From assembly GCA_024500155.1 (NCBI GenBank), contig CM044877.1, positions 67,908,001 through 67,972,000 of the forward strand: 64,000 nt of DNA. The letters run 5' to 3'. This DNA comes from Chenopodium formosanum. Taxonomy: Eukaryota > Streptophyta > Magnoliopsida > Caryophyllales > Amaranthaceae. The notes under the pieces were generated by a model. That model did not search any database. It was not told where the DNA came from and saw nothing but the letters and a program-made list of their open reading frames with translations. The position numbers were made by a program, and so were the translations under genes. Shown piece by piece: positions 1 to 11,400 of this stretch (the first letter of the stretch is position 1; the number at the start of each line of letters is the position of its first letter).

Positions 1-71
1 ACAAGGATCATGTTATCAGATCGAATTGAAGTATAATGATTTGAACTGTTGTTTGTTTGATGCTGCTGCAG

Positions 72-137
72 ACCCTTGAGGAATTCGAGTCCAACATTCC
101 ATCCTCGAAGCCAAATAGCTACCAAAGCCAACCATAA
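72..137 (+). CDS. Possible last exon of an unidentified host gene (partial)
   Basis: A pyrimidine-rich stretch ending in cag at 69-71 looks like a 3' splice site. It is followed by 21 open codons (beginning TLEEFESNIPSSKP) and TAA at 135-137. The peptide has the mixed polar composition of a real exon, whereas other frames nearby look random. I do not recognise the protein. The AT-rich sequence that follows would be its 3' UTR. It could equally be a transposon remnant; the window edge removes any upstream exons. Confidence 0.25.
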   Translation, partial: TLEEFESNIPSSKPNSYQSQP

Positions 138-460
138 CAAAGCAACAGCAACAAATTTTCAAGTGTATCGTTGTCTAGGAATAAAAAAGCTCAAAGATTA
201 TACTACTCAATGGAGCAACATGATATTGTGTAACTTGATAACTCTAAGTAGCCTTTCAGAACAAGCACGTCGTCTTACAAAGATTTCTTCTTTTTTTGTC
301 ACTTTTAATTTATTTGTTTTTTCAATTGTTTTTTGTAAAAGGGCAATGGTCCTGTCATAATGAATTTCATTCTAGTCATGGCCTCATGGCTGCTTGTCTT
401 TGGATAGGAAAGGTTTGGTCATAGGACCAATGCATTGTAATGGTTTGCCATGTATCACCT
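138..460. other. Unassigned AT-rich stretch, possibly a 3' UTR
   Basis: No domain, RNA gene or repeat recognised. An open frame across 76-360 on the plus strand has the composition expected by chance, with Phe runs from T-rich DNA. It may be the 3' UTR of the exon ending at 137. Confidence 0.3.
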
Positions 461-916
461 AGAAATAGGTGCATTACTCCTATACTTTTGAACATTTAGT
501 GAAAAAAATTTGAACATTTTACAAAAATATGAACATCAAGTAAAAAAAAAAAATGAACACGTCACAAAAATGAACATAAACACGCAATTTTTATGTTCAT
601 ATTTTATAAAGAAATGTTCATTTTGTATACAGTAAATGTTCAGTTTATATTACAAAACTATTGAATTATTACGAGTTAGACAAACTTCTTTCAAAATTTG
701 TTTGACTTGCAATAATTAAAAATTTGTGATTGTTCATATTTTTTTACTAAATGTTCAAAACTTGTTATTGTTCATATTTTTTTTACTAAATGTTCAAAAG
801 TATATGTGTGGTGCATTGCGATTGTTCAGATTTTTTTAACTAAATGTTGAAAATTAGCGATGTTCATATTTTTTTTACTAAATGTTCAACATTCGTGATT
901 GTTCAAAAGTATATGT
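461..916. repeat. MITE-like palindromic repeat with internal direct repeats
   Basis: The left arm (about 470-545) carries ggtgcattactcctatactt followed by ttgaacatttagtgaaaa. The reverse complement recurs on the right as four loosely tandem copies of a unit like actaaatgttcaaaa, at about 738-757, 778-798, 827-850 and 868-890. The last is followed by another inverted copy of the outer motif near 900-915. The two arms can fold on each other. There is no coding capacity, as expected of a non-autonomous DNA element. The superfamily is undecided because no clear TSD was found. Confidence 0.5.
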
Positions 917-939
917 GAAAAGGTGAAGCTTGTTTGATG

Positions 940-1589
940 GACATGGCTGTTATATTCTGTTTGTGTAGGAAGATTAAGATCCATTTTCCATCACTCATGT
1001 ATCAACATTTGGCTCACTATGTTCCTATAAAGAACAAAGTGGGCTATTGAACAATCTTGTCCACTGTTTTTGAATCTCTTGGAGTGGTGTTGAAAGGAAA
1101 CTATGGAGCTCTGGATGAGAAGCAGAGAATGTGATAAATGAGGAAACCCTGCTGGGTCTTAGCCTAGAAGTTGTTGGAGGCAAGATTCAGAGGGTTGAAG
1201 AAAAGAAAGAAAAAAGAGCATCGGCTGGTGGGAAGAGGAAGGAGACACCTGTTTCTAGAGAATAGGTAAGGAAGAGTAGAAGGTTGTCTGCTAGACGTCT
1301 TCCTAAGACCAGCATTGAGGAACCTTTGGAACTGGATGCTGATGAAAACTTGCTTGAAGGGCAAGTTACCGAATTGACTGATAGGACTGAGGTGGTAGAG
1401 AAACAGCTTAAAGAGGCTACAAGCACAATTTAAAAGCTGGAAAGGAGAGTACAAGGCCTGGAGAATAGTCTCAGGGAACAGAAGGTGGAGTTCTAGAAGA
1501 CTATTCAGGAACTGGAAGATAAGATGGAGGCTAGTATTGAGCATAAGAAGGAAGATAACAAGAAGATACTGGAGTTCCTCAAGAGTTGA
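940..1589 (+). pseudogene. Sirevirus (Ty1/copia) extra 3' ORF, degraded, coiled-coil C-terminus
   Basis: The frame from about 940 reads as the end of the env-like extra ORF that Sireviruses carry after pol (HFPSLMYQHLAHYV near the start), interrupted by several stops. From about 1155 a Lys/Arg/Ser-rich stretch leads into heptad-like sequence (EGQVTELTDRTEVVEKQLKE, then LERRVQGLENSLREQ). This is a long coiled coil ending at TGA 1587-1589. Stops inside the coil show it is dead. It lies on the same strand as the polypurine tract and LTR at 2239-3534, so all three belong to one element whose gag-pol lies outside the window or is deleted. Assignment to Sirevirus rests on this arrangement. Confidence 0.55.
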
Positions 1590-2238
1590 CTAGTTAGAAG
1601 CTTGCCAACCTATCCTTAGCCTATCCTCAGCCTGGCCTAGCATAACTTTGTCTTTTCTGCTATTAAAGTTATGAACATGTTCTATTTTTGGTTACTTTTG
1701 AAAATATTTTGTTTTTTAATTGGATAAGCAGGATAATATTTTTGTTTTAATTGAATATTTGGAACTTAGCTTATACTTATGTGTGTTGTGCGCTATGAAA
1801 ATATGTGTATGCAAGTGGAACTTAGCTGACATGGGTTCAGAAGTGCTGCCTTCAGTTTCCCACACACAATGAATTGCTTGTGGGGCTGTGGCTGGTAGTA
1901 AATACACTTGAAATGCAGAACTTTTTTATAATGCCAAAAGGGGGAAAAGAAGAAGCAAACTTGAAGGTTGAACTTCTTCTGGGTTCTAGTTGATAAAGTA
2001 TAAGAAACTTTCTTTGATGCCTCTATGTTAACATAGTTTTTATAGTTTCTATGTTTATGTTTATGTTTTGTTTGTTTTATTTCGTATTAGTTGTGTTCTG
2101 TATTTGTTCTGTTTTTGTGTTGATACTTAGTTTTGTTTGCCTGTGTTTTTGGTCCTTTATTAAAAAAAAAAGAAAAAAAATATTTCCTTCTTACATACCT
2201 TAACTTTTCATCAAAGTTTGCTGAAGTTTGTCATCATC
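1590..2238 (+). other. Sirevirus 3' non-coding region with an extra polypurine tract
   Basis: Non-coding, T-rich stretch between the coiled-coil ORF and the 3' LTR. It holds a second polypurine tract at 1936-1950 (aaaagggggaaaaga), about 300 bp before the one abutting the LTR. Repeated polypurine tracts are a known Sirevirus trait. Confidence 0.5.
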
Positions 2239-2250
2239 AAAAAGGGGGAA
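2239..2250 (+). other. Polypurine tract of the Sirevirus remnant
   Basis: caaaaagggggaaatt lies directly before the LTR. This is the usual primer for plus-strand DNA synthesis and gives the orientation (plus strand) and the LTR boundary. Confidence 0.6.
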
Positions 2251-2251
2251 A

Positions 2252-3534
2252 TTTTTTAAGCTTGAAAGTTTTGATGATGATGAATTTAAACTAAGCAAAC
2301 GTCAAATCTAATAAGAGTTTTCTAAGTGTTGTGATCTAGACAGGTGAAGTCGACTTTGGAAGTGGAAGAGTAGCTTTGTCTTTCAAGACTCTAGAAAGGT
2401 CAAGGAAAGTTAAGATAAAGATAAGAAGAGTTCCCTCACAGGAACTAATAAAGTTCCCTTACAGGAACCTCAAGACAGCAAGGCATGAAAGTGACTTGGT
2501 CTGTGACAGAGACAACAAGTTCTGAAAAACTTGGTATGCGAAGTTCCAGTTTAAGACTGGAAGAATATTGACATCAGGAACCTAATCCTGGACTGCGTGA
2601 AGCCCAAGCATCTTACGCAATTAACATATTGGCGCAACAATTTAGGTTAAATAACGTTTCATCTTTAGAAATTGTTGTAAAAAGGTCAAGTAGGTTATGC
2701 ATGAGATTTATTAGAAAATATGACAAAAGCATGGAAAGCGTGTTAAATTTGGGAAATTAAAAAGATAAGGTTTTAGAAAAGATTTTCATTGAAAAAGATT
2801 TATTTCTTTAAAAACTGATTATCTCAAAGAATTTATTCTTTGAGATAATTTGTCTTTGTTATATTTTCCTAAAAGATTTTCTTTCAATGATTTACTTAAA
2901 ACCGTGTTTTTAGATTAAGGAAAAATTTACATGTTTACCTTTTAAAACCTTACTTTCTATACTAGCTAGACTTGTATATATAGTAGAAATCTAAAAATAC
3001 ACTTTCGTGATATGAGTTTATGTGTGAAGAATATCAAAGAGTGCTTAATTGTGTAAGTTTGCCGAGCTTTTAGCTTTGTCATAGTATTTTCGGATTTTAT
3101 GCATTGCTTACCTCTCATATAATATGTCTTTTCTTTATTATTGGTTGGGGTCTTAGGTGTGTGATTGTATTAAGTCTTTGCATACAATAGTGAGATTTGT
3201 ACTTAGAAAGTACGAGTGAGTCTAAGTCAGGGACATAGACTAGGTAGGATAGAGTCCTACTGTGTAGCAAGTTCATTCTGGAACTTGTGAGTAAAGGTCT
3301 TATTATAATAGGTTTGTAACTTGTGGAGTTTTCCCTATTATAGTGAATCGGTTTTGTTTGGAAATCCCTTAGAAGGGTCGAGGTTTTACTTCCAATTGGG
3401 TCCTGGAAAGTTTCCTCGTAAAATATTGTGTGCATTACTTGTTCCTTTAAAGTTGTTTTATATTCTGTGAAAAATAGTCAATAGGAACTCACATGCAACT
3501 CACCCCCCTCTTGTAGTGTTCCTCTGAACTAACA
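2252..3534 (+). repeat. Sirevirus 3' LTR (about 1.28 kb)
   Basis: It begins just after the polypurine tract with a sequence resembling the Sirevirus LTR start (ttttaagcttgaaagttttg, the usual TG apparently mutated), followed by gatgatgatgaa. It ends with the typical cactcacccccctc near 3500 and ctaaca at 3529-3534. No 5' LTR is in the window, so the element is truncated or runs off the left edge. No ORF is expected inside. Confidence 0.6.
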
Positions 3535-3971
3535 GAAAAACAATCTAGTTTAACAAATGGAGATATCAAAAGACATGCAGATCTTGGGAGCTAATTTTTC
3601 ACTAATTTTGGTCGATAATTAAGGTATTTAGGATGAATAGCAGAGGATGAGGAAGAATAGGACAGAGAAACAATGTTAGAGAGGAGAGAGAAATTAGATA
3701 ATGGCTAGTCTTGGTAATTAAGTAGATATGGTCATACCATGTAAACTTGAAATGATTTATTTGAAATTCCAAATTTTCCCAAACAGGTAATTTGGATTTG
3801 AATGTAAGTAATTGGAATACCAGATTTGAAATTAAATGTTTCAATCCAAACACTACCTTGGTGGAATCACTGTTGACTCTTGTTTTTTAGCAGCTTCCTT
3901 TCTATGCTCGAATCGAAAATAGTAAGTGACGTTTAAAATTTTCCTGTTGCTATCTTTCCTCGTTAGAATTA
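3535..3971. other. Unassigned intergenic stretch
   Basis: AT-rich sequence between the Sirevirus LTR and the Mutator-like element. No gene, RNA or repeat recognised. Confidence 0.4.
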
Positions 3972-4945
3972 GGAAATTTTGTCAGATAACACCTTTTAAG
4001 TGTGATTTGTTGTGAGAAAACACCTTATAATTATTATTATTATTTTTTTTTGCGAAAACATACCTAATACCAGAATTTATTTGTAAAATAACACCTAAGG
4101 GTGGTTTCAGGCGTGTTGACTTGGTTTCACGGCGTTGAACACCATGTGTGAGTAACGTGCGCCAATTTACCCCCTCGCTTCTAATATTTTATCCTTTCTT
4201 TCCCTCCAACTCTATTTTCTCTCTCCTCTCAATTTCTTTCTCTCTTATCTCAATTACTTCTCTTTGTGTTGCTGCTCACATCACCATTAAAAGATTCTAG
4301 AATTTGCTCGGCCATGGCAGTGACGAATTGAATGCTTCAATTCGTGGTTTAAATTTGGCTAAGGAATTGGGTAAGTTTTTGTTTGAGTACTTGCCTAAAT
4401 TTCTTTTTCCTTTTCTTTGTGTCTGCCATGGGTAAGAAAGGGAAGCCTCGGCAAAACTACTACCTCCATCCCCAAATAAAAACACTAATTCCAATTTAAA
4501 ACCCTAAATTACGACAATTCGCAAAATCAACAAAATTAATGGAATAATTCTTTAATTAATGCTACTTACCTGCCTCGTAATTATGCCAATTGAGTATATT
4601 TGCAGAAATTAGAGCTCAAATTTGGAGTTCACCTTCTTCAAAGGGGAGCAATGGAGTTTGGGTGGAAGAGCAGAGGGTTTAACTGGGAAATAAATTGAGA
4701 GGAGAGAGAAAATAAAGTTGGAGGGAAAGAAAGGGTAAAAAATTAAAAGGAGGGGGGGTAATTCGATAGACGTGACTCCCACATGGTAGTCAACACCATA
4801 AAACCAAGTCAACACGTCGGAAACCGCCTTAAGGTGTTATTTGACAAATAATTTCTTAAATTAGGTGTGTTTTCACAAAAAAAAATTTATAAGGTGTTTT
4901 CTCACAACAAAACACACCTAAAAGGTGTTATCTGATAAAATTTCC
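3972..4945. mobile_element. Non-autonomous Mutator-like element with ~200-bp TIRs
   Basis: The left end (ggaaattttgtcagataaca, 3972 on) matches the reverse complement of the right end (ending ggaaattttatcagataaca on the minus strand, 4945). Similarity continues about 200 bp inward, including agtcaacac and aaacacctt blocks, so 3972-4175 pairs with 4745-4945. The flanking nonamers are ttagaatta (3963-3971) and tttcaatta (4946-4954), 7 of 9 identical. That suits an old Mutator 9-bp TSD. The middle has no transposase and only CT-rich, UTR-like sequence. Confidence 0.65.
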
Positions 4946-4954
4946 TTTCAATTA

Positions 4955-5169
4955 AAATGTCGAAGCCTTAATTTTCCGATAATCCAAGCCATAATTCGTC
5001 TTATGATACATCCCAAACTTCTTTTTTCCACCTTCATCTAAGTCTTGGTAGATTCGTGGACTATCGTCAATTTTTTGTGAATCAAATTCAAGATTGGTTG
5101 TCTAATTAAACAAGTGGTTTAAATTTGGGGAAATCGCAGTCCAGAATTTCAATAAAATCTTTTTGTTTG
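4955..5169. other. Probable LINE 5' end or flank
   Basis: Sequence between the Mutator-like element and the first recognisable LINE codons. It may be the LINE 5' UTR and N-terminal ORF1, but no reading frame is clear. Confidence 0.3.
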
Positions 5170-5532
5170 TATGGAGGATGTCGGAGATAGATATGTTATG
5201 TTAGAGCAGGGGTCGATGGCATACCAAGCTGCCCTTCTTGTTTTCAAACCTTGAACTCCAGTTTACTCTATCGGGGACATAATTTTTGACAAGGATGACA
5301 TATGGGTGCATCTTGATGAGATACCTTTGAACTTATGCAATATTAATGTTGTTAAGTTAATGCTTTCTTTAGCTGGGAACTTTTTCTGTATCGATGGTCC
5401 TCTTCCAAGTTCAATTGGATGCTTGAATAAAGTAAAACTCCAAATTCATATTTTTAAACCGTTGCTACCAGGTTGCTTTTTGGACATTGGAAACTCTAAA
5501 TTTATGTGGATTAATATTAGATATGGGAACTT
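5170..5532 (+). pseudogene. LINE (plant L1-like) ORF1, DUF4283 part, cut by a CACTA
   Basis: The frame around 5196-5529 shows the DUF4283 pattern of plant LINE ORF1 proteins: LVFKP, then IWVHLDEIPLNLCN, a conserved Gly/Asp stretch, KPLLPGCFLD and MWINIRYGNF. A stop follows LVFKP (5248-5250 region). The frame ends abruptly at the CACTA end at 5533. The matching zinc-knuckle part resumes at 19139, beyond the inserted 13.6 kb. ORF1 proteins bind the LINE RNA. Confidence 0.65.
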
Positions 5533-5559
5533 CACTACTAAAATTTGATTGAACTGCAA

Positions 5560-5745
5560 CTGTTTTTTTTACGACCTTCAAGAAACACAATCGCAAAATA
5601 TGAAATCTGCGATCGTTTTGATGACGATAGCATATTTGCGACCGTTTTACGACCGCTTTTGGCCTTGTAAACGGTCGGAAGGGTATTTGAAAAATTAAAA
5701 ATAATTCTAAATGAAAATAATTCTACGACCGATAAAAACGGTCGA
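5560..5745. repeat. CACTA subterminal repeats, left
   Basis: Repeated gcgaccgtttt / tacgaccg motifs in both orientations (for example near 5635-5675 and 5725-5745). Such clusters are where CACTA-encoded proteins bind close to each end. Confidence 0.6.
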
Positions 5746-6827
5746 AAAATACCTTTTTTAATTAAAAACAAATACCGTATAAAAGTATACCCATCATAAG
5801 TCACAAACCCTAAAGTACCTCAGTATCTCTCTCACGCCGCTCTCCCCTCCTATTTCTTTTCTCTCTCCTGCTCTTTCTTTCTATTACTTCTCTTTCTCAC
5901 GCTACTCCTTCTATATCCTTATTTTATTTCATTTCTCATTCTCTTTCCTTTCTTCTTCTTCTCTTTCTTCTCACATCCCTAATCACGTCTCCTTTTGCGT
6001 TCGCCTCTCACGCTCCTCCATTTTTGTTCTCTTTTTCTTTTTCATTCTTTCAAGATCTTGAGTTTGGTTGTTCGGATTTTCGTCAACAAACAAATTATGG
6101 TGTTCGGGTTTTCTTCAACAAACGAGTTATGGTCTTTCATGGTCAAATTCGACCATAAAAATTCAATATCTGGAGTTTTATGGTCGAATTTTACCATATA
6201 AACCAAAAGAGGAAGAAATATTGGTAAAGGTATGTTGTTTTTTCTGAAATAAAATTTTGTTTGTTTTTGTTTATTCTTAATTATTGCTATTTTGTTTTGT
6301 TTTAATTTTTATTCGAATTTCCATGTTTATATTTCTACGAATTTTGTTGATTTTTTTTTTCAATTTTTGTTCATATCTTGTTTGATTTTTCCATGTATAT
6401 CTTTAATCAAATTTTGGTTGTTTTTTTTTTCGAATTTTGTTGAGTTTTTGTTGATTTTGTTTAGGTTTGAATTTCCATGTATATATTTAATTAAATTTTT
6501 GTTGTTTTTATTTTTTATTTTTGTTTTAAGTTTTTCTGGACTTCCGTGACTCATGTTTAGTTCTAATTTCGTTGATTTTGCATTTGGTTTTAGTTTTTGT
6601 TGATTCTGTTCGACTTTTGTGAACTTTTTTCATATTTTGTTTTTTTTTCTTGTTAATTTTAATTTGACTTATTTAAAATTTGTGGGGTTTTTTTGTATAA
6701 TTCTGTGGTTTATTTTGGTTAAAAGAATTTTTAGGTGGGCGATAGTGGGTTTGGGTGTGAATGCTGGTGGGGATGTGTGAAAGTCAGTAGACGTTTTTTC
6801 GTTTTTTTTTTGTTTTTTTAATACTTT

Positions 6828-7095
6828 TAGCGACGGCTAAAAGCGGTCGCTTATTTCATGATTTGCGACCGGGCACAAAAAAACGGTCACAATTTTTAAC
6901 TTTTGCGACCGTTTCTTATACAATCGTTGAAAATAGTAGAAATGGTCGCAATAAATCTGCGACCGTTATTCGGTCGTAAAAATCATTATTGCGACCAAGT
7001 GAATAACGACTTCCTCATTGCGACTGTCGACGGTCACAATTAATGTTAGTGACCGTTTTTGCTATTTTAAGCGACCATTCGAGGCGGTCGCAAAA
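6828..7095. repeat. CACTA subterminal repeats, right
   Basis: Many copies of gcgaccg / cggtcgc (6835-7090), the inverted counterpart of the left cluster. They stop just before the inserted LTR element at 7106. Confidence 0.6.
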
Positions 7096-7105
7096 ACCTT
7101 AATTT

Positions 7106-8408
7106 TGTTGGGGTTTGGTAAGTCCAACTTACTGCAGAAATGACTCCGACCCAAAGAACCACTCACAATTAATAAAACCATAAAGCATAACAAATAAATA
7201 TAAAAGGATAGAATCGGAATTTACCTTTGACGCGTGCTTCGCCCGACTTAATGGGCTCTTATTTGAAAGCTTTAGCTCCGAAAATAACGAGCCTCCAACG
7301 GTATCCACCCACAAAGGACGAACACCGACTTTTAGGTCCGCTACCTTGGAGTTATCAAGGTCCGACCAAAACCCGAGTGATTAAATGAGTTGAAAGGTTT
7401 TCACAATGGTGATGCCTTTTTCAATTCTCACTCAAGTGATTTTCCAAATACCCCAAATTGGATATTTATAGGGAAAACAAGAGAGTGAAAAGGATCTCCC
7501 ATCAATATGGGAGAATTTGATTTTTCCATTTTATTTTAAAGCTAAAATAAATAATCAAACTAGTAATAAATTAACAAGTGGGAAGCTCATGAGAGAGGTT
7601 AGTTGAGGACCATTTGTAGGAGGGGGGGACCAAACTTGCTCCCCACTCCCTATCCAAAAACCGGCCAACTCACCCCTCAAGCCTCCTCTCAAGTTGCGCC
7701 ACATGGCACCACACTTGGGCACCAAGGCACCCAAGGTAGGCTGCCATGTGCGGCTGCCAGCAGGCCTAGTACAAGCGTGCAGGATGCTAGCCGCTGCTGG
7801 CCAGCAAGCCTAGCACGGCTTGTGCGGGCTGCTCGTGTTCTCAGTCAGCAAGTCGCGCATTAAGGATGTGGGCTGATGCTCCTTGCGCGCCTCGGCCAGC
7901 GCTGCTAGCCTTGCGATACTAGCATTGATGCGCTAGCACGCACCAGCCTGCCTAGGCTCGGCTTGGTGCGCATGCTAGCCACCATGCTATATTAAATGCC
8001 CATAGCACTCAGTTTGTTCGGGGCATTCCGATGCTAGGGGTATTTTGGTCTTGTTGATTTATTATTATTTTCATGTCTCGTCTTTTACTATTTTGACTCG
8101 ACTTCTTACGCTCGGTTTCGACGCTCTAAGCTCGAATTTCCGACGTCTAAATATTTAATACTCGGGCGACGTGTTAATTTCTTCCGAATTAATTCGTCGA
8201 GCCAGTTCGTATATTTTCTAGTGTTTGAACCGAAGGATTCAGTCAAGATTTAGCTATAATATTAATTATACATTAATATTACTGATCGGAAGCGGCCTCC
8301 ACCCAAGCATTCCGATCACTTGACCTTACTGAATATATATTAGCTTTCTAATAATTCTAAACCCGCTATTAGAATAATACACTTGTTTGAATGACACCAT
8401 TCCTTTCA
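7106..8408 (-). repeat. LARD 3' LTR (left copy)
   Basis: 1303 bp; plus-strand start tgttggggtttggtaagtcc, end ccattcctttca. It includes a TATA box on the minus strand (ctataaatat, about 7463-7472). A GC-rich block rich in gctagc and ccagcaggc lies about 130-520 bp upstream of it (7600-7990). Confidence 0.85.
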
Positions 8409-8421
8409 ATCTCCCACTTGT
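8409..8421 (-). other. LARD polypurine tract
   Basis: On the minus strand acaagtgggagat lies directly before the LTR start tgaaagg. This AAGTGGGAG tract is typical of copia-type elements. Confidence 0.7.
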
Positions 8422-11400
8422 CCTTCCGGACAAGTGAGCATTTATTGTATAGCCTTTTTCCTATGTCTCTTTATGTCTCTTCATGAACTATAAGGTAAGA
8501 TTATTTCGTCGTCCTTATTACGTCCAGAAGTGTTTCTCGATTTTGAGTCCGACTGTCAATAAACAGATGATTTCTAAAATCCATCCGAGCACGGCCATGC
8601 TTTTTTACAATCTCGCTCTACGAGAGGCCTTGTACACAACAAAGACATCTTCCCTATTTTAGTAGGGGGACATTCAAAGTCTTGTAATGTAGCTCCTCTT
8701 ACTGAGAGGACTTAGCTGCCCGAGTGTTGCCATTATAATCCCCTATTACGGTAGACGTTTGACAACATCAAAACGGACTAGTACTCAAACAAGAGAACTC
8801 ACATCATGATCAAGGAAATAGGTTCCGATAGCCATAATGAGAAGTATACTTTATGATGATTTTTAATCTCTTAAAGTATTCTCATAGGTCGATCCAGTAT
8901 GGTTCTAAACCAATACCCGTGCAAATGATTTATGACAATCATGTCCTCGTAGCACAAGAAACAGTGCTATAAATCAAACTACACACTAATCTTAATTAGT
9001 CATTAATTGTCCATTGTTTAAATGACCTCGATTAGGGACAATTTTCATTTATAATATTCAATGTTAACTTAATAGGTTTTTCCTTACCAAGACTGGTCTT
9101 GATACCCTATTTTGAATATTCCAAGAATCGAATGGACTTATTATTTAATTCTAAACCATAATTAAATAGAAAACGAAGTAATAAAATTGCATGAAATTTT
9201 AAATTTCTCCAAAACCTGAATGGTTCATCTTATGATAAATGGTTTTTCGAATGTTTTAAGAGTATCACTCTTTATAAAACATCTATATAAATCACACCCA
9301 TATCTAATATGCTTGATTTCTTTCATACAATTGTGAATGTTTTCATTCACTTATTGCATAGGTTTAGTTATAACTTACTTTGCTAATCTTAGCATCTTCA
9401 TTACTTTCATAATAAGATGATAAAATTTGAGAATGTCATGGATTATATGTGATTTAGGATTTATTGTCCAAGTGATGACTCCCGCTCATTTTCATGATTG
9501 AGACCTTCAACTTGACATCCTACAATCATTAACGTTCATCAACGAACTTTCCATAGAACATCTTCTTTATTATCACCATTAAGGCAACAATATTCTTAAC
9601 ATATATTTTAGTAGACTTCTTGATGATGCTTTGCTTGGGTTTCACTCCAAACGGCTCATAATGATTTGGGATACCCTAATCACTTGTGATCATGGAAATT
9701 TTCCTTAAATTCCTGCACATTACACATGGATCCATGTCCATGTTACCATTCTCAAGCCACAACTTCTTGTTAGCTCGTGCCTTTAAACGGATTCCTTGTT
9801 AAGGATTTAATCGTTGTTAAGGCTTGTGCTTGCAACATCAATTCTCAAATTGTATTTGTATCCACAAGTCAAGAACTCATCCTATTAATTATCCAAGTAC
9901 TTTGGATGCTCTTGGCCATAATCAAACGATCTATTACATAGATTCAGGTTGATTGGTACTACATACATACTTCACATGCTCTAAGCAAGTAAGTCCTGCA
10001 ACGATTCCATATCACAGCGTACATGATGGATTAAATTGCAGAGTAATTATCAATCTTATTCCATTAATTTGTCATTTTTAGCTCATTCAGTTTCACTGTC
10101 TTTGCTAAACAGTTTGCTGTGTGATATGGTTGAAAGTCTCTATTAGAGTCCTTCATGTTTGACTTAGTATTTAGCCTAGCTTATACTTAGTTCAAACATT
10201 TACTTAGTTTTATACATACGGTTCAAAAGTCTTTCAAAGTCCTTCAAGTCATGTTTAACACGGTAAACTCCTTTACACGTTCAAACATTTTATTAATTCT
10301 ATACAATAGAACTTAATACCCAATACGTACTAAGCTAGTATCGTCTTTTGTTTGGTCCATTGTCGAAAATACTTTCAAATCTAAGCATTTAGCATTTGAT
10401 AGTTATTTCACAATAGAGTTCGTAAACTTCTCGTTTGACCTTTACTTTTGCTCCCACTAAACTTCTTATTCATCATATTTTCTATGTTTCTCCATAAGCC
10501 AATCCTCTTATTAACTTTATGAGAAAACACGTTCCAATTCCTATATGCAATGATTCCTTAAATCCCATAACGAATTCCTTAAGCTTGCTTTCAAATCTAG
10601 CATTATTTAGATTTTCAAAACCCTTAGACTATTCCATAGTCACTTTCGAAAACCTATTTTAGGAAGGCGGTTTTGGTATCTATTTTACCATATTTCATAT
10701 GTGCAATTTTGCTTGATCAATCACGAAAAGACTTAAGCATTCCGATTGGTGAATAGGTTTTTATTAAAATAAACTCCGTGAATTTAATTGTATCCTTTTC
10801 ATCCAATCTAGCTATGTATGCATATACATTTCAACATTTGTTAGTTTTCTACTTAAAACTTATTTGCAATCTCTGGGTCTTTCACCCTTTATGCAAATTA
10901 ATCAAGTTTTAAACATGATTTTCAAACATGGGGTCTTTTTCGGATTTTCATGGCCTCTAACCATTATTCGGAATTTGGATTTGTCGTAGCTATCTTACAA
11001 GACATTATTCCTTTACTATATAATAGTAAATAGTATGCTTGTAAGTCTTAGGTTTATTTCTAACTTAATAGAAAATTTATAGGATTCAATCCAAGCCTTT
11101 GGTGAATTCTATACCTATACGGGGCAATTGCATCAACCACTAAGTTTCAAGGAGCTTCCAAAGACCTTTGATATTCTTAATCTTACTCCAACTTTTCAAA
11201 AGTTTTGTGAGAAATGAATTCTCTTTTAATGCACTTGTAAAGTCCTTTTGAGTATTCTTGATCAAGTATTCTCATGAAGCCCTTTTAAGGTCTTCCGAGA
11301 TTCTCAGTTTTAGTTTGTTGCTAAGCTCGATGGTCATCGAGTTCATTTTCCTCCCACTTGTCGTTTTGGAAATGTGTTACTTCCAAAAAGACACCACTTA

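Noticed and set aside
1164..1544. Minus-strand frame of 126 codons
   Set aside because: Antisense shadow of the Sirevirus coiled-coil ORF; composition of reverse-complemented Glu/Lys codons.
7603..7863. GC-rich open frame in the LARD LTR (also at 18317-18637)
   Set aside because: Open because of GC-rich repeats in the LTR; the frame is not preserved between the two LTR copies.
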